Part shown: positions 12,901-25,139 of the stretch, piece after piece
How the letters are laid out: each line of letters opens with the position of its first letter
How positions within the stretch are numbered: position 1 is the stretch's first letter
Source: Neelides folsomi
Taxonomy: Eukaryota > Arthropoda > Collembola > Neelipleona > Neelidae
DNA: 64,000 nt
Direction: 5' to 3'
Assembly: GCA_034687125.1 (NCBI GenBank)
Contig: JAQGBZ010000238.1
Location: 1-64,000 of the forward strand
Position numbers and translations under genes: made by a program
Notes under the pieces: model-generated
Told to the model about the DNA's origin: nothing
What the model saw: only the letters and a program-made list of their open reading frames with translations
Databases searched by the model: none

Positions 12901-15787
12901 CCCTCTCCAATTAAACTCATAATTAATGCCACATTTTCACATAATTAATCCAATTTACCCATTTACAGAATTGTTCAATGAAAATTAAAGAAGAGTTTAA
13001 CTTTCCTCAGCACTCGCTGATTTTTATTAATTATTTGTGAATTCTCCCCCATTCAAATAAAATTTTGCATATACGAGCGATTCAAATGATTCTAAACCCA
13101 ATTAAGACAATCGTTTATTTACGCGATAAAAGAGTGAACTGAAAAGACAAACATCCTATAAATTACCAAACCGAGTAATGGATCCGCCTCATTTTCCTAA
13201 CTTTTTTCACGTAATCGCCTCAGAATGGGAGATAAATTAAGGATAATGGCATTCACTTTGCCTAGACCAAATAACTTCGGCATCTGTGACGTGAAATCGA
13301 AACCAAATAAACGAAAAGCTTTTTAACCTCACGTGAAACAAGATATGTTCAGATCTTTTACTTCATTTGTTGTTTGAATGATCAAAAACTTTAGTCAATG
13401 TGACTCGTGTGAATTCAACGCTTACAAATGCAAAAATGATCTAGATATTATGTTACTCAATTTAAATTGGACACATTCTCTCACAGTAAGAATAAATAAT
13501 AATATGAGATGTTTTTGAGCAGATATCAAAATATTTCAAAATACCTTTGATGTGCATTCAATTCAAGATGAAAATCACAATTTTATCATATTGTTATAAA
13601 CAATATTACTTATATCTATAATGCTCTCTTTATTGTGCACTTTTCTATCTTATCGTGGTTATTTAAAATAATCTCCCATTAAAACGTATTTAACTACTAT
13701 TAAATATTACGCTTAATATAAAGCTTTTGGGGTTTTTATATTATTATGAACGTCGAAATATAAGTACAGGTTGCTACTTCCTATTCACTTATCTAGTATG
13801 TCATCCGACCAAAGCTCAACCTACTAATTCTATTTACTTAAGAGGCGGCTGTCTTCCCTCGTATTAAAATCATAAAAATTTAGGAAAACGGCCTTGTCTC
13901 TTTAAATACATAATACTACGTAGGATTTCAACTTTCGCTTGATCATTTAGGTTAAAAGTGTGGATTAAGGTAAGGAGGATGAGTAAGGGGAAGAACTAAA
14001 GAACTCAAGATGACTGACAAACCCAAGAGGAGCTCAAAGGTACTTTAATTCGCAATTGAAAAGAACCCCCCACCTTAACACTCACACGTTTAAATGGTCA
14101 TAATGTTTTCATTGGAAAAGGCGTGCTCAACCATGTCCAAATACTTTTTTATGCATCTTCTTTTTAGGTCAATAAAGGAGAATGGTTGATAAGATTATAA
14201 CAAATGGGAAGAATTTTCATTTCCACGCACACACCTCAGGAGCGTAATGGAATGAAAATGGAAGAAGAATTATTTATTTTATATGTGCAGAAAAATGGGC
14301 AATTCATTCTCCTTGATTGTTTCAGAAGTTTCAGGAGTCTCACAAGAGGAAATTAAATTCGAAGCTTTGGGACTTTGAAAGATGAAGTATACGGAAGTGC
14401 GAGGATGGAAGAATTTGCGTAAAGGCGAAAAGATGAACCAGATGATATGAAAAGGAGGAGTTTAAAATCCCCGACATTCAACGGATTTCTCATTCTCAAC
14501 ATCCCAATTTTCTCCCTATTGTGCGAACGATAAAGGTCGTTTTTATATAAAGTAATTTTCCAGATTGGACCAAAAGCTCGATGCTCGATGAGGTTGTTTG
14601 CATAAGCAAAGTAACATTTTAAAAGGATAAAAATAAGAATGATGGAGTTGGGAAGAGGAGAAGGTGCCTCTGGGGAGGATATTGCAGGATAGGGCAAAAT
14701 GCAAACTCGAATGCAACGTACATGTGAGAAGAATGGTTCAACTCATAGGAGTTGAATTTATAAGGAACACAGAGTCCTGTTATTTTTTTAACAGCTTCAC
14801 ATTGACTCCAAGAAAGAATGTTGATTAAGAGAATTTTTTTACGAAAACGACGACTCTTCTTCTGAACCTTCCACTTTGTGAGATAAATTAACCATTGAGG
14901 AAGACGAGCTTGGGCGAGAACTACACCTCAATTTGCCTATATATGCTAATCTTATAAAGGGGTTTCCTATCGTTATGTAAAGCCCTCGTTATTCGCAAAC
15001 AACCGGTGAAGCGATTGAAAGATACAAACACGTACAAACTTATATTCCATATAATAAATATAAGTAGGATGAGTAAAAAGGTCTCAATGCATAAATACTA
15101 TACATGTCATTGCTGCGATTATCTTTTTTTCAATTCTAAATGACTCTGATGTATCAAAGATTTTAGTCCACATTCCGGATGGGTAAAAATTCCTCATCGA
15201 TTTTCACTTCATCCATAAACATCAAGTCTATCAAGACAATTTAATCGTAAGTTGTCTACAGAATAATGTTGCTTGAATGCAGGAAATTATTCAAATTGGT
15301 TCAAAATCACAGATCTGTGAAAATTGAATATCCACGAAAGTAATTATTTTTACAATACAATAATATTACAGACAATGTTTTGGCGTCACTTAAAGTTAAA
15401 TGTTTATAATTAAAATTAATAAATTAAAATACTTACTAAAGTGCTTTCAACTCGAAAGAAATAAATAGACTAAGTAGCTGACTAACAATAAGTTGTTGTT
15501 TAAATGATTTTTATAACGAGTCGTTTGCGACAATTGTAAAAAATGGAGATTTCTTAAGGTTGTCTCTGAATCAATTATCAAAACAATTCAAGGCGTTTCT
15601 ACGAATCGTAAATATAAATCGTAATGGAAGACTTGAACCAGAAAATTTGAAGTGTCATTGTTGATAATGCAAATCTTATGTTCGAATTGAAACAACTTAT
15701 ACTAAACAAAGAAGAGAATAAAATTATCTCACCATTGAGCTCCTTCGTCAACGTTCCCTGATTGCTACTCGACATCCTTTTCCTCAT
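997..15787 (-). CDS. CARMIL: CARMIL (capping protein, Arp2/3 and myosin I linker; LRRC16 family), 5' part
   Basis: CARMIL proteins bind membranes through a PH domain and capping protein through a C-terminal motif, and so promote actin assembly at the cell edge. Twelve coding exons are visible in order: 15787-15733, 12574-12477, 12357-12313, 11937-11878, 11795-11665, 11458-11062, 5600-5527, 4535-4371, 1998-1904, 1812-1625, 1413-1336 and 1178-997. Phases agree at every junction, giving about 522 residues. Residues 18-125 match the family PH region (LLGKHVRILLKSAVKLELKG). Then come the linker motif GPCGGFS, the YREEVAW/DVDTIY block and leucine-rich repeats (RDLVPILSALELNNWF, LAQPNSITFLDLSGT, KGKEIPPSFKQF). 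All align with human CARMIL1 from memory. A serine/threonine-rich insertion of roughly 75 residues sits in exon 6. Introns reach 5.4 kb, unlike the short introns of neighbouring genes. The rest of the gene, including the capping-protein interaction region, is outside the window. Confidence 0.93.
5601..11061. other. Large CARMIL intron between exons 6 and 7
   Basis: About 5.4 kb separate the YREEVAW exon from the DVDTIY exon, which join in phase 0. Open frames of 60-87 codons occur on both strands, especially around 5.8-8.1 kb on the minus strand. None resembles a known family and none links to another by convincing splice sites, so no nested gene is called. No transposon ends were recognised. 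Confidence 0.5.
12575..15732. other. First CARMIL intron
   Basis: About 3.2 kb of AT-rich sequence between the ATG exon and the exon that begins the PH domain. A 114-codon minus-strand frame at 14353-14697 has no recognisable content. I see no other gene, RNA or repeat here. Confidence 0.5.
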
Positions 15788-18787
15788 TAGTCTTCTTTAT
15801 TCACAATTTGACTTTTTCACAGAACAAAACTAGATCAATCAGATCACATTTGACTAATGAAATAGCCGTTTTAAAATACTTCACTCTCCAACTCCTCCAC
15901 CTAAAATCTTCGCGTTAAAACTAACTCTTCAATTAAAATGGGAGTAAACTTGGAATTGAGTCAATTTTTGTTCATTTGCATGTCTCGTGTTCAGCTCCAA
16001 GCTTCAGTTGCTGAAAAATATAAATACATTTTGTAAATATTAATATTGATTGATGAATATTTATTTGGCATTTATACAAACAATTCTTAGAAAGTTGATA
16101 ATGGAATCGTTTGCAATTTGAACCACGCAATTAATAATAAATATTAGTTTACAATTGCTTTTTATATTAAATTAACGTCAGTAATTGGTTCTTACAGTTA
16201 TTTACTTCAGCCAATTAAAATTTTAATCAATAGAAGATATAATATGGTTGGGGTTAATGTACAAATGGACAAAATTTAAATCAATGACAAACATTAAGAA
16301 CAAGTATAGTTTAGTTCCTTAAACGAAGGTTGATGTGAACTAATATGAATGTCACTAAATATTATGGCTATTTGACTTTCAGTTGGGTGACTTAATGTCA
16401 ATCTAGAAAAAACGTAAGCTCAATTGATAATGACAAGATTTTTAAAAAGAATTTAGAAAATTATCAGCTTACATTCAGTCACTCACCAGACAGATTTCCG
16501 ACTATCTGTAAATGAGTCATTTCACTCTTTGGTTGACCTCCTCTGACGATTGCCTGAGACACTCAAATTTCAACCAAAGCTAACTAAATGCAAGTTGTAA
16601 AAAATTTGTAATAAAGGCTTTCAGGCTTTATGGAATTCTAGAGCACTTCCTCCCTAATTTGCTTTGATCCAAAGAGGAAAATCGTAAAAATGTTTATCAA
16701 TTGTCAGATTGCTTATATAAAAAGAATCAAATCTCACCCAACAATCAATAATTTCCTCTCTCCTATTTCATCAATTTGCTCTTTATCTCTCTCTTTCACA
16801 TACTCCCTATCTGACATTAATCATCATTTAAACTTTAACTCACATGCGTCTGCTTCTTGTGGAAGTTAAACCTCAAAAGTCATTCTAGCCGTGAATAAAA
16901 TTTTCCTTTAATGCAACAAATCAACCTATTGGTCAATTTTTTAGAAATATACAATTTAACATTTGAAGGTCTCGCAATTTTTTATGCTTCTACAAAAAAG
17001 GCTTATTTATAGAGAAATAAAATGCAATCATTATTAGAAAATATGATTGGTTTTGCGTAAACAATACATAAACCATCCATCGGAAATTCCACAGTTTTAC
17101 CAAATAAGTTATTAATATATTTTCCTTCTTATCCTCAATATTTCATTTCAATATTTACAATTTACATTCTCCTTAAAAGTAGACCAATGTTGGAAAATTC
17201 TGAGATTGGAAATGATCAATTCATTTGAGAACTTTGATCGAATGGGATGATTTAAATGAGTATAATTATAATTAGTTAAATAGGAGATATTTACGGTTAA
17301 GTAGCGTAAGGAGCGCCGAGTGATCCATATTCCTCGGGAGTCGGAAGCGGCTGGGGAAGAGTTGAAGTTGGACTGAAGAAGAAGAACCTCTCCTACATCA
17401 CTTCAAAATTGCTCCTTCTCTCTGCGCAAGGGAGAGCAAATCCACTTCGCATCGAACACTGCAATTCTGCCAAAGTCAACATTGTGGAAAATAAACCAGT
17501 AGTACATCGAAAGTCTCTCTCGAATAATGGCAATCAATGAAACATTGAAAAGATTTTTTATTTAAATGGCTCATTAACAATAATATACAATTAAATAATT
17601 TCTTGGAGCGTTTTAGAGTATGTATCGGATTATTTACAAAAAGAGAAAAGTCATTATTTTACGTATTAATGTTATTCAGATAAGATTTGAATGTAATAAA
17701 TAATGTTAAAAATATTAAATTCATTAAAAACTCTTAAAGTTAGTTTAAGTTTACCTAATATGTAATCTTTTATCTAGCTTTGACACTATTAAATATAGTT
17801 GGTTTTGAATTATAGTTAAAATACGTTCATTTTATTTTTCATTGGGGCAAAAGTTGGAATAATATTCTTTTAACATCTAGACTATCCTGGGGGATCAGTC
17901 CATTCAGTTAGTACACTAAAACAATATGAATCAACAATTCTCACACAAACCATGAGAGAACCACGGGGGAAGATTCACATCGTATGTGAAAAGAAATCAA
18001 AGCTCGATCGGATTCGAATGTGGAGACATTGATTTTAAAAAGTTTAATCGTTGAATCGGAATTCACTTACAAAAAGAAAGAAAAGAGAGTTGAATTTGAT
18101 CATTTGCTCGAATACTCTTCTGAGAACCATTACACGTGGATGCCGTATTAAATATTTAAAGAGTCTGATTCTGAGGACCCGCAAAGGTAATGAAATTTTA
18201 ATTAACACACCTTCCTTTGTTCTGAATGACGGAATGACATCTTATTTTCTATTGGCTAACAATAAGAACAATACGGAATTCGATAGAGCAATATAAATTT
18301 TCCTTTTTTTAATCACAGGTTAACCGATGTATTTAAAGTGAATTGTCAAAAGGACTTTTAAACTTTTGAATGATCAATATCATATATCACATTTTACAAA
18401 GGTAATGTACTAAATATATGGGTATTGTATTAATATTGGTAAAGTATATTAAATATTCATAAAATAATGCTATATTTTATAGTATAGTCAGTTATTCAAT
18501 GGGTTATCGGCTATCAGTTAATTTCAATAAATGATTTTTAGGAACCCCGGTAATGCTGATTGTTCTACTAGAAAATATTAGATAAATCAATCTTCAGTTA
18601 TTAATCTCTTTGGGGGCATAGGCGTTTTTATTGTCTTCCATCCAAGGATTAGCTATAAAACGTATTCCTTCCAAGCGGTAATGTTTTAACAATGTTTAAT
18701 AATAAAAAACTAAAGATCAAATATGTATTCCAGTATGTATTCATCAAATAATTCCTCTTTTAATTATTAGATCAAAGTTATGACAAA
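15788..18787. other. Intergenic region between the divergent CARMIL and glomulin genes
   Basis: Three kilobases between the CARMIL start codon (minus) and the glomulin start codon (plus). It must hold the promoters of both genes. Most of it is very AT-rich. A short GC-richer patch at 17.3-17.5 kb contains the candidate alternative CARMIL first exon described separately. An 81-codon plus-strand frame at 18051-18296 is unlike any family I know. Confidence 0.5.
17295..17328 (-). other. CARMIL: Candidate alternative first coding exon of CARMIL
   Basis: On the minus strand an ATG at 17328 opens a frame reading MDHSALLTLLN. After 11 codons plus one base it reaches a donor-like GTAAAT. The phase is the same as that of the exon ending at 15733, so it could splice to the PH exon at 12574 and give MDHSALLTLLN-QGIRNLLG instead of the KELN-EGIRNLLG start. 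The patch is less AT-rich than its surroundings, as a promoter-proximal exon might be. The agreement of phase, donor and local composition is suggestive only. Confidence 0.35.
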
Positions 18788-20716
18788 ATGGAGCTTTGCG
18801 ATGAATTTGGAACTTTGCTCAATTCTGCTTCATACGACGATGCCTTGGCTCTACTGAAGAAACCGGAATCGGTTAAAGCTATTAGAAACGACGGCATTGA
18901 ACTGCTCACCATCATTAGTGAAGTCTTGTCAAAGGTTTCAGACGTGAAGGCAATTGAAACTTACCGAGATGCAATTTCATACATTTCCAATCATGCCAAT
19001 CCTCGTGAGACTCTCTTGATGCTCATGAGAGACGCAGAGGCATACTCATTCCAAGATCATTTTTATTGCCTCCTCGACCCACTCCTGACCGTATTGAGAA
19101 ACTTGCGTAAGAAAAGGATTGAATCGATCGTTTGGGTCTCCGAGTTCATCAATGAACGACTTAAGAAACTCAATGTTTATTCAAACCTCGAGAGAACAAA
19201 GACTAGCAATGATCCCAGAAAGGCCGAGTTTACAAAAGCTTTTGGAGCAAATCTCACCTTTTACTCCAGTCTCGTTTGCGAATTAAATAAAGCGAAGAAG
19301 TCATTTAAGGAATCAAAAGTTTTTCCATCTCTTTATGCAAACGAGGAGGAAACGATAGCTGAAGAGAAAATATTAAAATGCTCAATTCTCGACATGCTTG
19401 ATCGTCCTCTGGTTTACTTTGACCTCACGTGGTCCGACACCCAAATCAAATACTTCTCAGACCGAAGATTCGAAGTTGTGCCGACGACTTCAAAAAGGAA
19501 GAAAACCGTCATTCGACTCCATTGCGAAAAAGTATTAGGGCTTTTGAAAACCTTGGGAGTTTCTCCATCAAATCTCATGGAATGGGTGGAGAAGAACGCG
19601 AATGACCTGGCAGCTGGTAAATTAATTAATATAGCAAAAGAAGAAGAGTCTGGGGATTCTGATTCAGATTATGATGAAAATGGCGAAGAAATAAAGAAGA
19701 AATCATTCATTGAGAAATTCGAGCCGCGATTCAACACCGTGGCCCTTGCAAATTATTTTTATCTCTACTTTGCCGAACAACTGAAAGACGACATTTGTGA
19801 CCCGTCCGGAAAGACTCCAACTGATATTTTCAATTTGTCTCTTCCACTAATCAATTCTCTCCTCCGAGAAGAGAGTTTAGAAAATTTCAATGTTTATTAC
19901 AAAGGCATCCTCCTGGCTAAAGCCCTTCTTGACAACGGAGTAAAAGGACTGAGCTCGAACCTCCTGGACACACCTGAACACAAGCAATTTTATACCTATC
20001 TCATTAATTTGCTCGCCCACAGCAGTTCAACCGACGTTCGGCGGGATGGGCTCCAGACATTGAAAAAGTACCTTTGGGCCTTTAAACCAGAAGGGAGATT
20101 CAATTTACTTCTCATGATGTTGACCACAGTGAGGCATACCGGGATCAAAGGATATATCATTTCTCAAGCAAAGGACATGGTTCGACTGACCATTGACGAC
20201 CAAGAGGAAGAGGAAATGAAAAAATACGTTTTTGGGAAAAATCTTACACGCATTCTTGAGATCATTTTCAAATTGGAGGGTGAAAGACAAGAAACAATGT
20301 TGATTGACAAACAGGATGAAATTGTCTCAGCACTCAACCTCTTCAAGTACCTGTTAGACCGAGATAGGAAGAATGAAACTGGATTTGGAAATTCTCTCCA
20401 TTTCTTGGAAAAGGAATACATCAGTCTTCTTCGATTCATTTTGAACCTTTGCTTGAAGCACTACAAAGAGAGATTGGAGATTCTGAAGGATCCGTCTTAT
20501 GTTGTGGAAAGGAATGTCATTGGGACAATGGAAGCTTCCGCCCAAATTTCTGGACTTGAAATGGACAATCCAGAAGATTATAATTTGACAAAGGAGGAAG
20601 AAACGAATCAAGCACAAAGCGCTCTCTTGGCATTTGATCTCATTAGCTCAATTCTTGCAGGGGTGAGCAAGTCCCTTGATGCTTACAAACTCGACACCAG
20701 CAATGTTCGCGTTTAA
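18788..20716 (+). CDS. GLMN: Glomulin (FKBP-associated protein 68 homologue)
   Basis: Glomulin is a helical-repeat (HEAT-like) protein. In vertebrates it binds the RING protein RBX1, blocks its E2 site and so restrains cullin-RING ubiquitin ligases. The 642-codon frame is open throughout, against about 594 residues in human. The identity rests on the C-terminal half, where the order of blocks follows human glomulin: LRRDGLQTLKKYLWAFKPEG-like, IISQAKDMV, ALNLFKYLLDRDRKNETGFG, LHFLEKEYISLLRFILNLCLKHY and SALLAFDLISSILAGVSKSLD. An acidic, charged insertion (EEESGDSDSDYDENGEE) lies near residue 285. The chosen ATG is the first in frame after an in-frame stop at 18761. An AG at 18769-18770 could be an acceptor, so a 5' UTR intron is possible. 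The coding region has no intron, unlike every neighbour except small exons. Confidence 0.88.
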   Translation: MELCDEFGTLLNSASYDDALALLKKPESVKAIRNDGIELLTIISEVLSKVSDVKAIETYRDAISYISNHANPRETLLMLMRDAEAYSFQDHFYCLLDPLLTVLRNLRKKRIESIVWVSEFINERLKKLNVYSNLERTKTSNDPRKAEFTKAFGANLTFYSSLVCELNKAKKSFKESKVFPSLYANEEETIAEEKILKCSILDMLDRPLVYFDLTWSDTQIKYFSDRRFEVVPTTSKRKKTVIRLHCEKVLGLLKTLGVSPSNLMEWVEKNANDLAAGKLINIAKEEESGDSDSDYDENGEEIKKKSFIEKFEPRFNTVALANYFYLYFAEQLKDDICDPSGKTPTDIFNLSLPLINSLLREESLENFNVYYKGILLAKALLDNGVKGLSSNLLDTPEHKQFYTYLINLLAHSSSTDVRRDGLQTLKKYLWAFKPEGRFNLLLMMLTTVRHTGIKGYIISQAKDMVRLTIDDQEEEEMKKYVFGKNLTRILEIIFKLEGERQETMLIDKQDEIVSALNLFKYLLDRDRKNETGFGNSLHFLEKEYISLLRFILNLCLKHYKERLEILKDPSYVVERNVIGTMEASAQISGLEMDNPEDYNLTKEEETNQAQSALLAFDLISSILAGVSKSLDAYKLDTSNVRV

Positions 20717-20834
20717 AGACAAGAACTTAAAAGTGTACCTAATAGTAAGCTAATTTAATATTTTTCAAATTTTCCAGTTTGTTTAATTGGATGAAAGAAT
20801 ATGAAATGACTCATTCGGATGAAATTAAGGACCA

Positions 20835-20840
20835 AATAAA
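20835..20840 (+). terminator. Poly(A) signal AATAAA for glomulin
   Basis: A canonical AATAAA lies about 120 bases after the glomulin stop codon on the coding strand. Another AATAAA occurs near 21311. Confidence 0.45.
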
Positions 20841-21421
20841 GAGAAAACATTGTTAAAATATAATTACACATATTTCATTTCATTGGCATTGATTTGATTG
20901 GAGATCTAGAAGTTTTATATTATTTTATAAAGTAAAGTGGTATAAGGTATACCTAAAAGTAATTTTAAAGGTTTAAGTGTATTTATGTAATTTAAATGAA
21001 GTATCATAATCTGTATTTACAAAATGCGAAGAACTTTTATTAAGATAATTCTGAAATATTAGACTTGTTTTTCTTACAAATAGTTAAATAGAGATTAAAA
21101 GTGAATTTAAAGTTAAATATTGATTAATAATTTATCAGTATATAAGACTTAGTGAAAACGTTAAATTACCATTACCGATTAAAAAGTCCCGGATTGAAAA
21201 TTTCTAAATATCACTAATTTCTAAATTACATCTGTTATCGTGCAAAATATTATTTGTTGGCAAATTCGTTGTTTAATGTTGATTGTAATATAATTATAAT
21301 GTTAATTTTCAATAAAGGCTAGATGAAAATCAGTGCTTCATAAAGTTACATAGAGTATTAAAAGGTATACAATCATGCAAAGTCTGAAGAAAGTTAAAAC
21401 TTAAACTTTTAAACAGAAAGA
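20841..21421. other. AT-rich spacer between convergent genes
   Basis: Roughly 0.6 kb between the 3' ends of glomulin (plus) and the ZP-domain gene (minus). It is presumably the 3' UTRs of both plus a short spacer. No gene or repeat seen. Confidence 0.5.
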
Positions 21422-24400
21422 TTAATCGCGGCGTGTTCGGAGAGTCCGAATTGAGTTGAAAATGCTTGAGGGAGTTCTCCTATAAAAGATATCAGGACTT
21501 GAACCGAGATAGTTTGGGTCAGGGAGCAATTTGTCTTTGCTTGAATGACAGATACAAGCAGCACAGCAGAAGACTATCACAACTTGAATGAGACAGAAAC
21601 CGATAATAGTAGCAATAAGAAGATTCTTTGGTCCACATAATAGTAGATCGCTATCTGAAATTTCATAAGTGTATTCAATTTATTATTATTACAAAAATCG
21701 GCCTTAATTTGCATGGTTATTACTTTATTATTCTTTAAACAAGAAGACTATGATAAACAATGATAATAATGTACTATAATATTGTAAGTATTTTACCAGC
21801 AAGACTCCTTTGGGCATTATCGAGCTTTCCAGCTTTCTTCCTATCTAAATGCCCATTGACAATGATTTCCTTTTGTAATTCCACAAATTGCTCTCCATCA
21901 TTGGCTTGCTTTCCGTCAGTTTTTGAACGTTTTCTCCTTCCAAATGAAACCTCTCCGTCGCATCTTATCTGGAAACAAAACAGAAAACATTTATGTAATA
22001 ATTAGAAATTATAATGTAGGGTTAAAGCATGTATAATTTAATTAAGAACGAATTATCTTGAAGAAAATGTTGAACTACCGGATTGCATTCGTGACGGCAA
22101 AATTGAAGATAAACTTGAAATCTAACAACGGCGTCATTGTTAAATTTGAAGGCTTCAAATCTTCCTCTCAAAGATTTACTTTTGTCGTTAACTTTTTTCA
22201 ATGGTGGGAATATGGCCGGATCTTCTGGACAACCTCTAGAGTCCAATAATACAAGTTCTTCTTCGTTTGTTCCACTTGTTGCAACCAAATCTCGGGCAAA
22301 GATTCCATATGCACCTTTCAAGGTGATTAAATTAATAATTAAAATTAATTAAGATAATACAGATTTTACGTATTTAACGCTAACGTTATAAAGTAAAGTT
22401 TAATTAATTTGTTGATTACTTTCTGAATCCACCTCAATCTTAATAAAAAGCTCATCGCCCAATGTAACACCAGAGACATCATTTCCATTTTTATCCTGAA
22501 TTCTCAGTTTTACATTCGGAGATTTGGCTGTTGCATTTATAACTGAAGTTGACACTCCGTAAATCTGAGTTGGGATGGCTGAACCCGATCCAATAGATTC
22601 AACTAATCGGGATTCCGAACCCTTTTCAAATCCAAGTGTTTGAGATAAAGTTCGGTTCACTTCAGGGAAGCTGCAAACGAGTCGGAACGCCGCGTCTCCT
22701 CTTTTTTGAATAAGCGGATGTTGCTGAACTACCAAATTCCCAATGTACGTTCCTTCTGAATCCCTTTAATATTTTAATTAGTAATTTAATAATTATGCCA
22801 TTTAATATTACTTTTATAGATTTCCGTTAATTCATGTCCTCAAAGAGGAATATTTCTTTTATAGATAATTTGCGGTTAATTTCAGTTTTAGTTTGATCCT
22901 TACTTGTGTGTTCCACAAGTTCCAAGTGGATATGTAATTGCGGTCATCAACTTCCCATGACCAAAGACTTCGCATTCGGGAGTTTGGACAGAGGCGTAAA
23001 GCTTACCGTAAAATGGAGAGTGTGTCTTTAATTTTGCGACCATTGTATCCCCGTGACACTCCAGAGTCACTGCCAAGTTCATAATTTCATTTATGTAAAT
23101 ATAAATTCTAATTAACAATTACAATCCTGTGTGATTCTAATTGTTAATTAAAATCGCACAATATAAGCAAGTAATTGTAAAGTTATTTATTTTAAAAACG
23201 TTACTGTCAATGCATGGAGTTCTTTGAGCATAAGTTTTGCTCTCTTCTGCTCTCAGGAGCCTCGGGGATGTTGTTGACATGTCAGATCCGCTCAAGAGGC
23301 AAATCCCTGAAACTCCGTCGAATGTTACTGACTTGCATGTAAATGCGTTGTAGTCACCACATTGCTTTTGACACTGAAGGAGAAGCAGAAAATATTAATT
23401 TCCTTAATTTTATAATTATGAAGTAGGTAAATTGTGCTACATAATTAATGTAATACTGTTAAGTTCCTCACATCTTCTAGATTGTCTGCTTTACTAGTAA
23501 AATCTCCAACAACAAAGGCATATCCTGGCATTACTTCCCAATCACAATGTCTTCCTTTAGATGAAATTGGTTCTAAAAGAAAATAGTACAAATCGTGAAA
23601 TTACAACTGCATTAACTAAATACTGTATTTAAAAGTATTAAACACAAAAGTTAAATACAAGTTTCATAAAATCTACCAAACCTGCACAATTGCTTTCAAT
23701 ATATTCGACTTCGGGAGATCCTTGAAGGAAAGCAGCAGGTTGAGTTTTTCTATCTTCACGGCTCAATCGACATTCTTTTCGACTTTCCCTATAATTATTT
23801 TGGTTAAACTTTTAAGTTGTTGAAACCTTACTTAAGGAGCCATTCTTGAGCTATAAATTGTAATTAACCAATAATCGGCTGATCTGCAAGGAAGTCTTTT
23901 ATCCGTAAGACAAAGTTCGGAACACCTCTTTCGCGAAGTTACACTCCTTATAATAACGTCGTCAAATCCCACAAGTTCAAATCCAGGTGATCTTTCTGTA
24001 ACCCAAGCCTTACTGCACACATCGCCTACATTAATAATTAAATTATATAGTAGTTAAAGTTTCGAACTTGCAGAATAATTTTTTTACCTGTAAAGCAAAC
24101 TCTTTCAAAGTATGCATAAGGATGCGAAGTATTCACAACCGAAGGCTGAGGATTGAATTTAGCATTTGCGACTCGATAACAAGAGTTGGTATTGTAATCT
24201 ATCCAGAAAGCTGTGCAGCTAACTGTCGATCGACATCTAATAAAATACAAAATCATTGATTTTATATTCCACTGATCATTTTTCAATTTTCATTTCCTAT
24301 TTTCTCTCGATGATTAATTGAACAATTAATCATTTGATCGATTTCGGAGTCAAATGGTGATGAGTAAGCTCGATTTTCATGATACACTTGAACTCTTTTC

Positions 24401-25139
24401 GCTTTCTCTAAACAAATCTCCCAAAGTTTATGACCATAAATCCAGAGATGTAAAATACAAAGTAAAGTACCAATACACAGTATAAGTTGTCTTAAATACC
24501 TGTACTAGACATTTACCCATATAAAAGAAGTTAGTATTATAGACTATACCATAGACATACATAAATATGCTTGAAATGATTTCGCACCATAAACATCTAA
24601 CACTTCAATAAGTATGGTATTCGCTGAAGAGATAACACATTTATAACTTAAAAATGGATAGTTTTATTACCTGTTGTAGCAATCGGCTGTGATGGCTCCA
24701 TTTGAACTTGAATATAACGGAATTCGGTCCGTTGAGGGTACATCAATACCCATTACTTTCTCAAAACTTTCAATGCCTGGACAGTCTCCAGAAATCGTAT
24801 TTTTGGTCAAAGGGACCAAAACTTGGCCTACGGTTCATAAAACAAAATGCAATATAATTAGGAACACAATATATCAAAAGCCTTAATTTAATTCTTGGAT
24901 AAACTTCAAAGTTGCAAATAATCAAATATTATTTCTTTTAAAAACCATCTTAAAGATTTTACAACTTTTAAATATATACAGGATATAAAAGATATGGAGA
25001 TATGTAGATATGAAAAGCCTTTAGATATTTTTAGAAATAAATACAAAAACTTACATTTGAAACTTTGTAAATGAAGGAGAAGAGCGAAGAAGAAGATGAA
25101 GAAATTAACTCGGAGCATATCGACTATTGATCTCCCCAC
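21422..25139 (-). CDS. PAN-PAN-PAN-ZP domain transmembrane protein (Nyobe/Neyo/Trynity/NompA-like apical matrix protein)
   Basis: ZP proteins of this kind are secreted apically and polymerise into the extracellular matrix beneath the cuticle. Twelve exons: 25139-25055, 24827-24671, 24236-24088, 24025-23869, 23788-23682, 23572-23472, 23373-23205, 23069-22904, 22763-22420, 22314-22079, 21968-21797 and 21654-21422. They total 2076 bases, 691 residues plus stop, with all phases consistent. A signal peptide (FFIFFFALLLHLQSFKC) is followed by three PAN/apple domains at about residues 45-130, 132-216 and 222-307. The ZP domain spans about 311-560 (TLECHGDTMVAKL, GTYIGNLVVQQHPLIQKRGD, YGIFARDL, FCRHECNP). 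A furin site RRKRS lies near 568. A transmembrane helix (IATIIGFCLIQVVIVFCCAA) at about 625-645 precedes a 46-residue cytoplasmic tail. This is the full architecture of the family. The exact orthologue among the Drosophila paralogues cannot be decided here. Confidence 0.92.

Noticed and set aside
24330-24415. Possible extra exon in the ZP gene between exons 2 and 3
   Set aside because: It has an acceptor-like AG, but in the phase left by exon 2 it meets a stop. Joining exon 2 to exon 3 directly restores a normal PAN domain (DCYNR-CRSTVSC).
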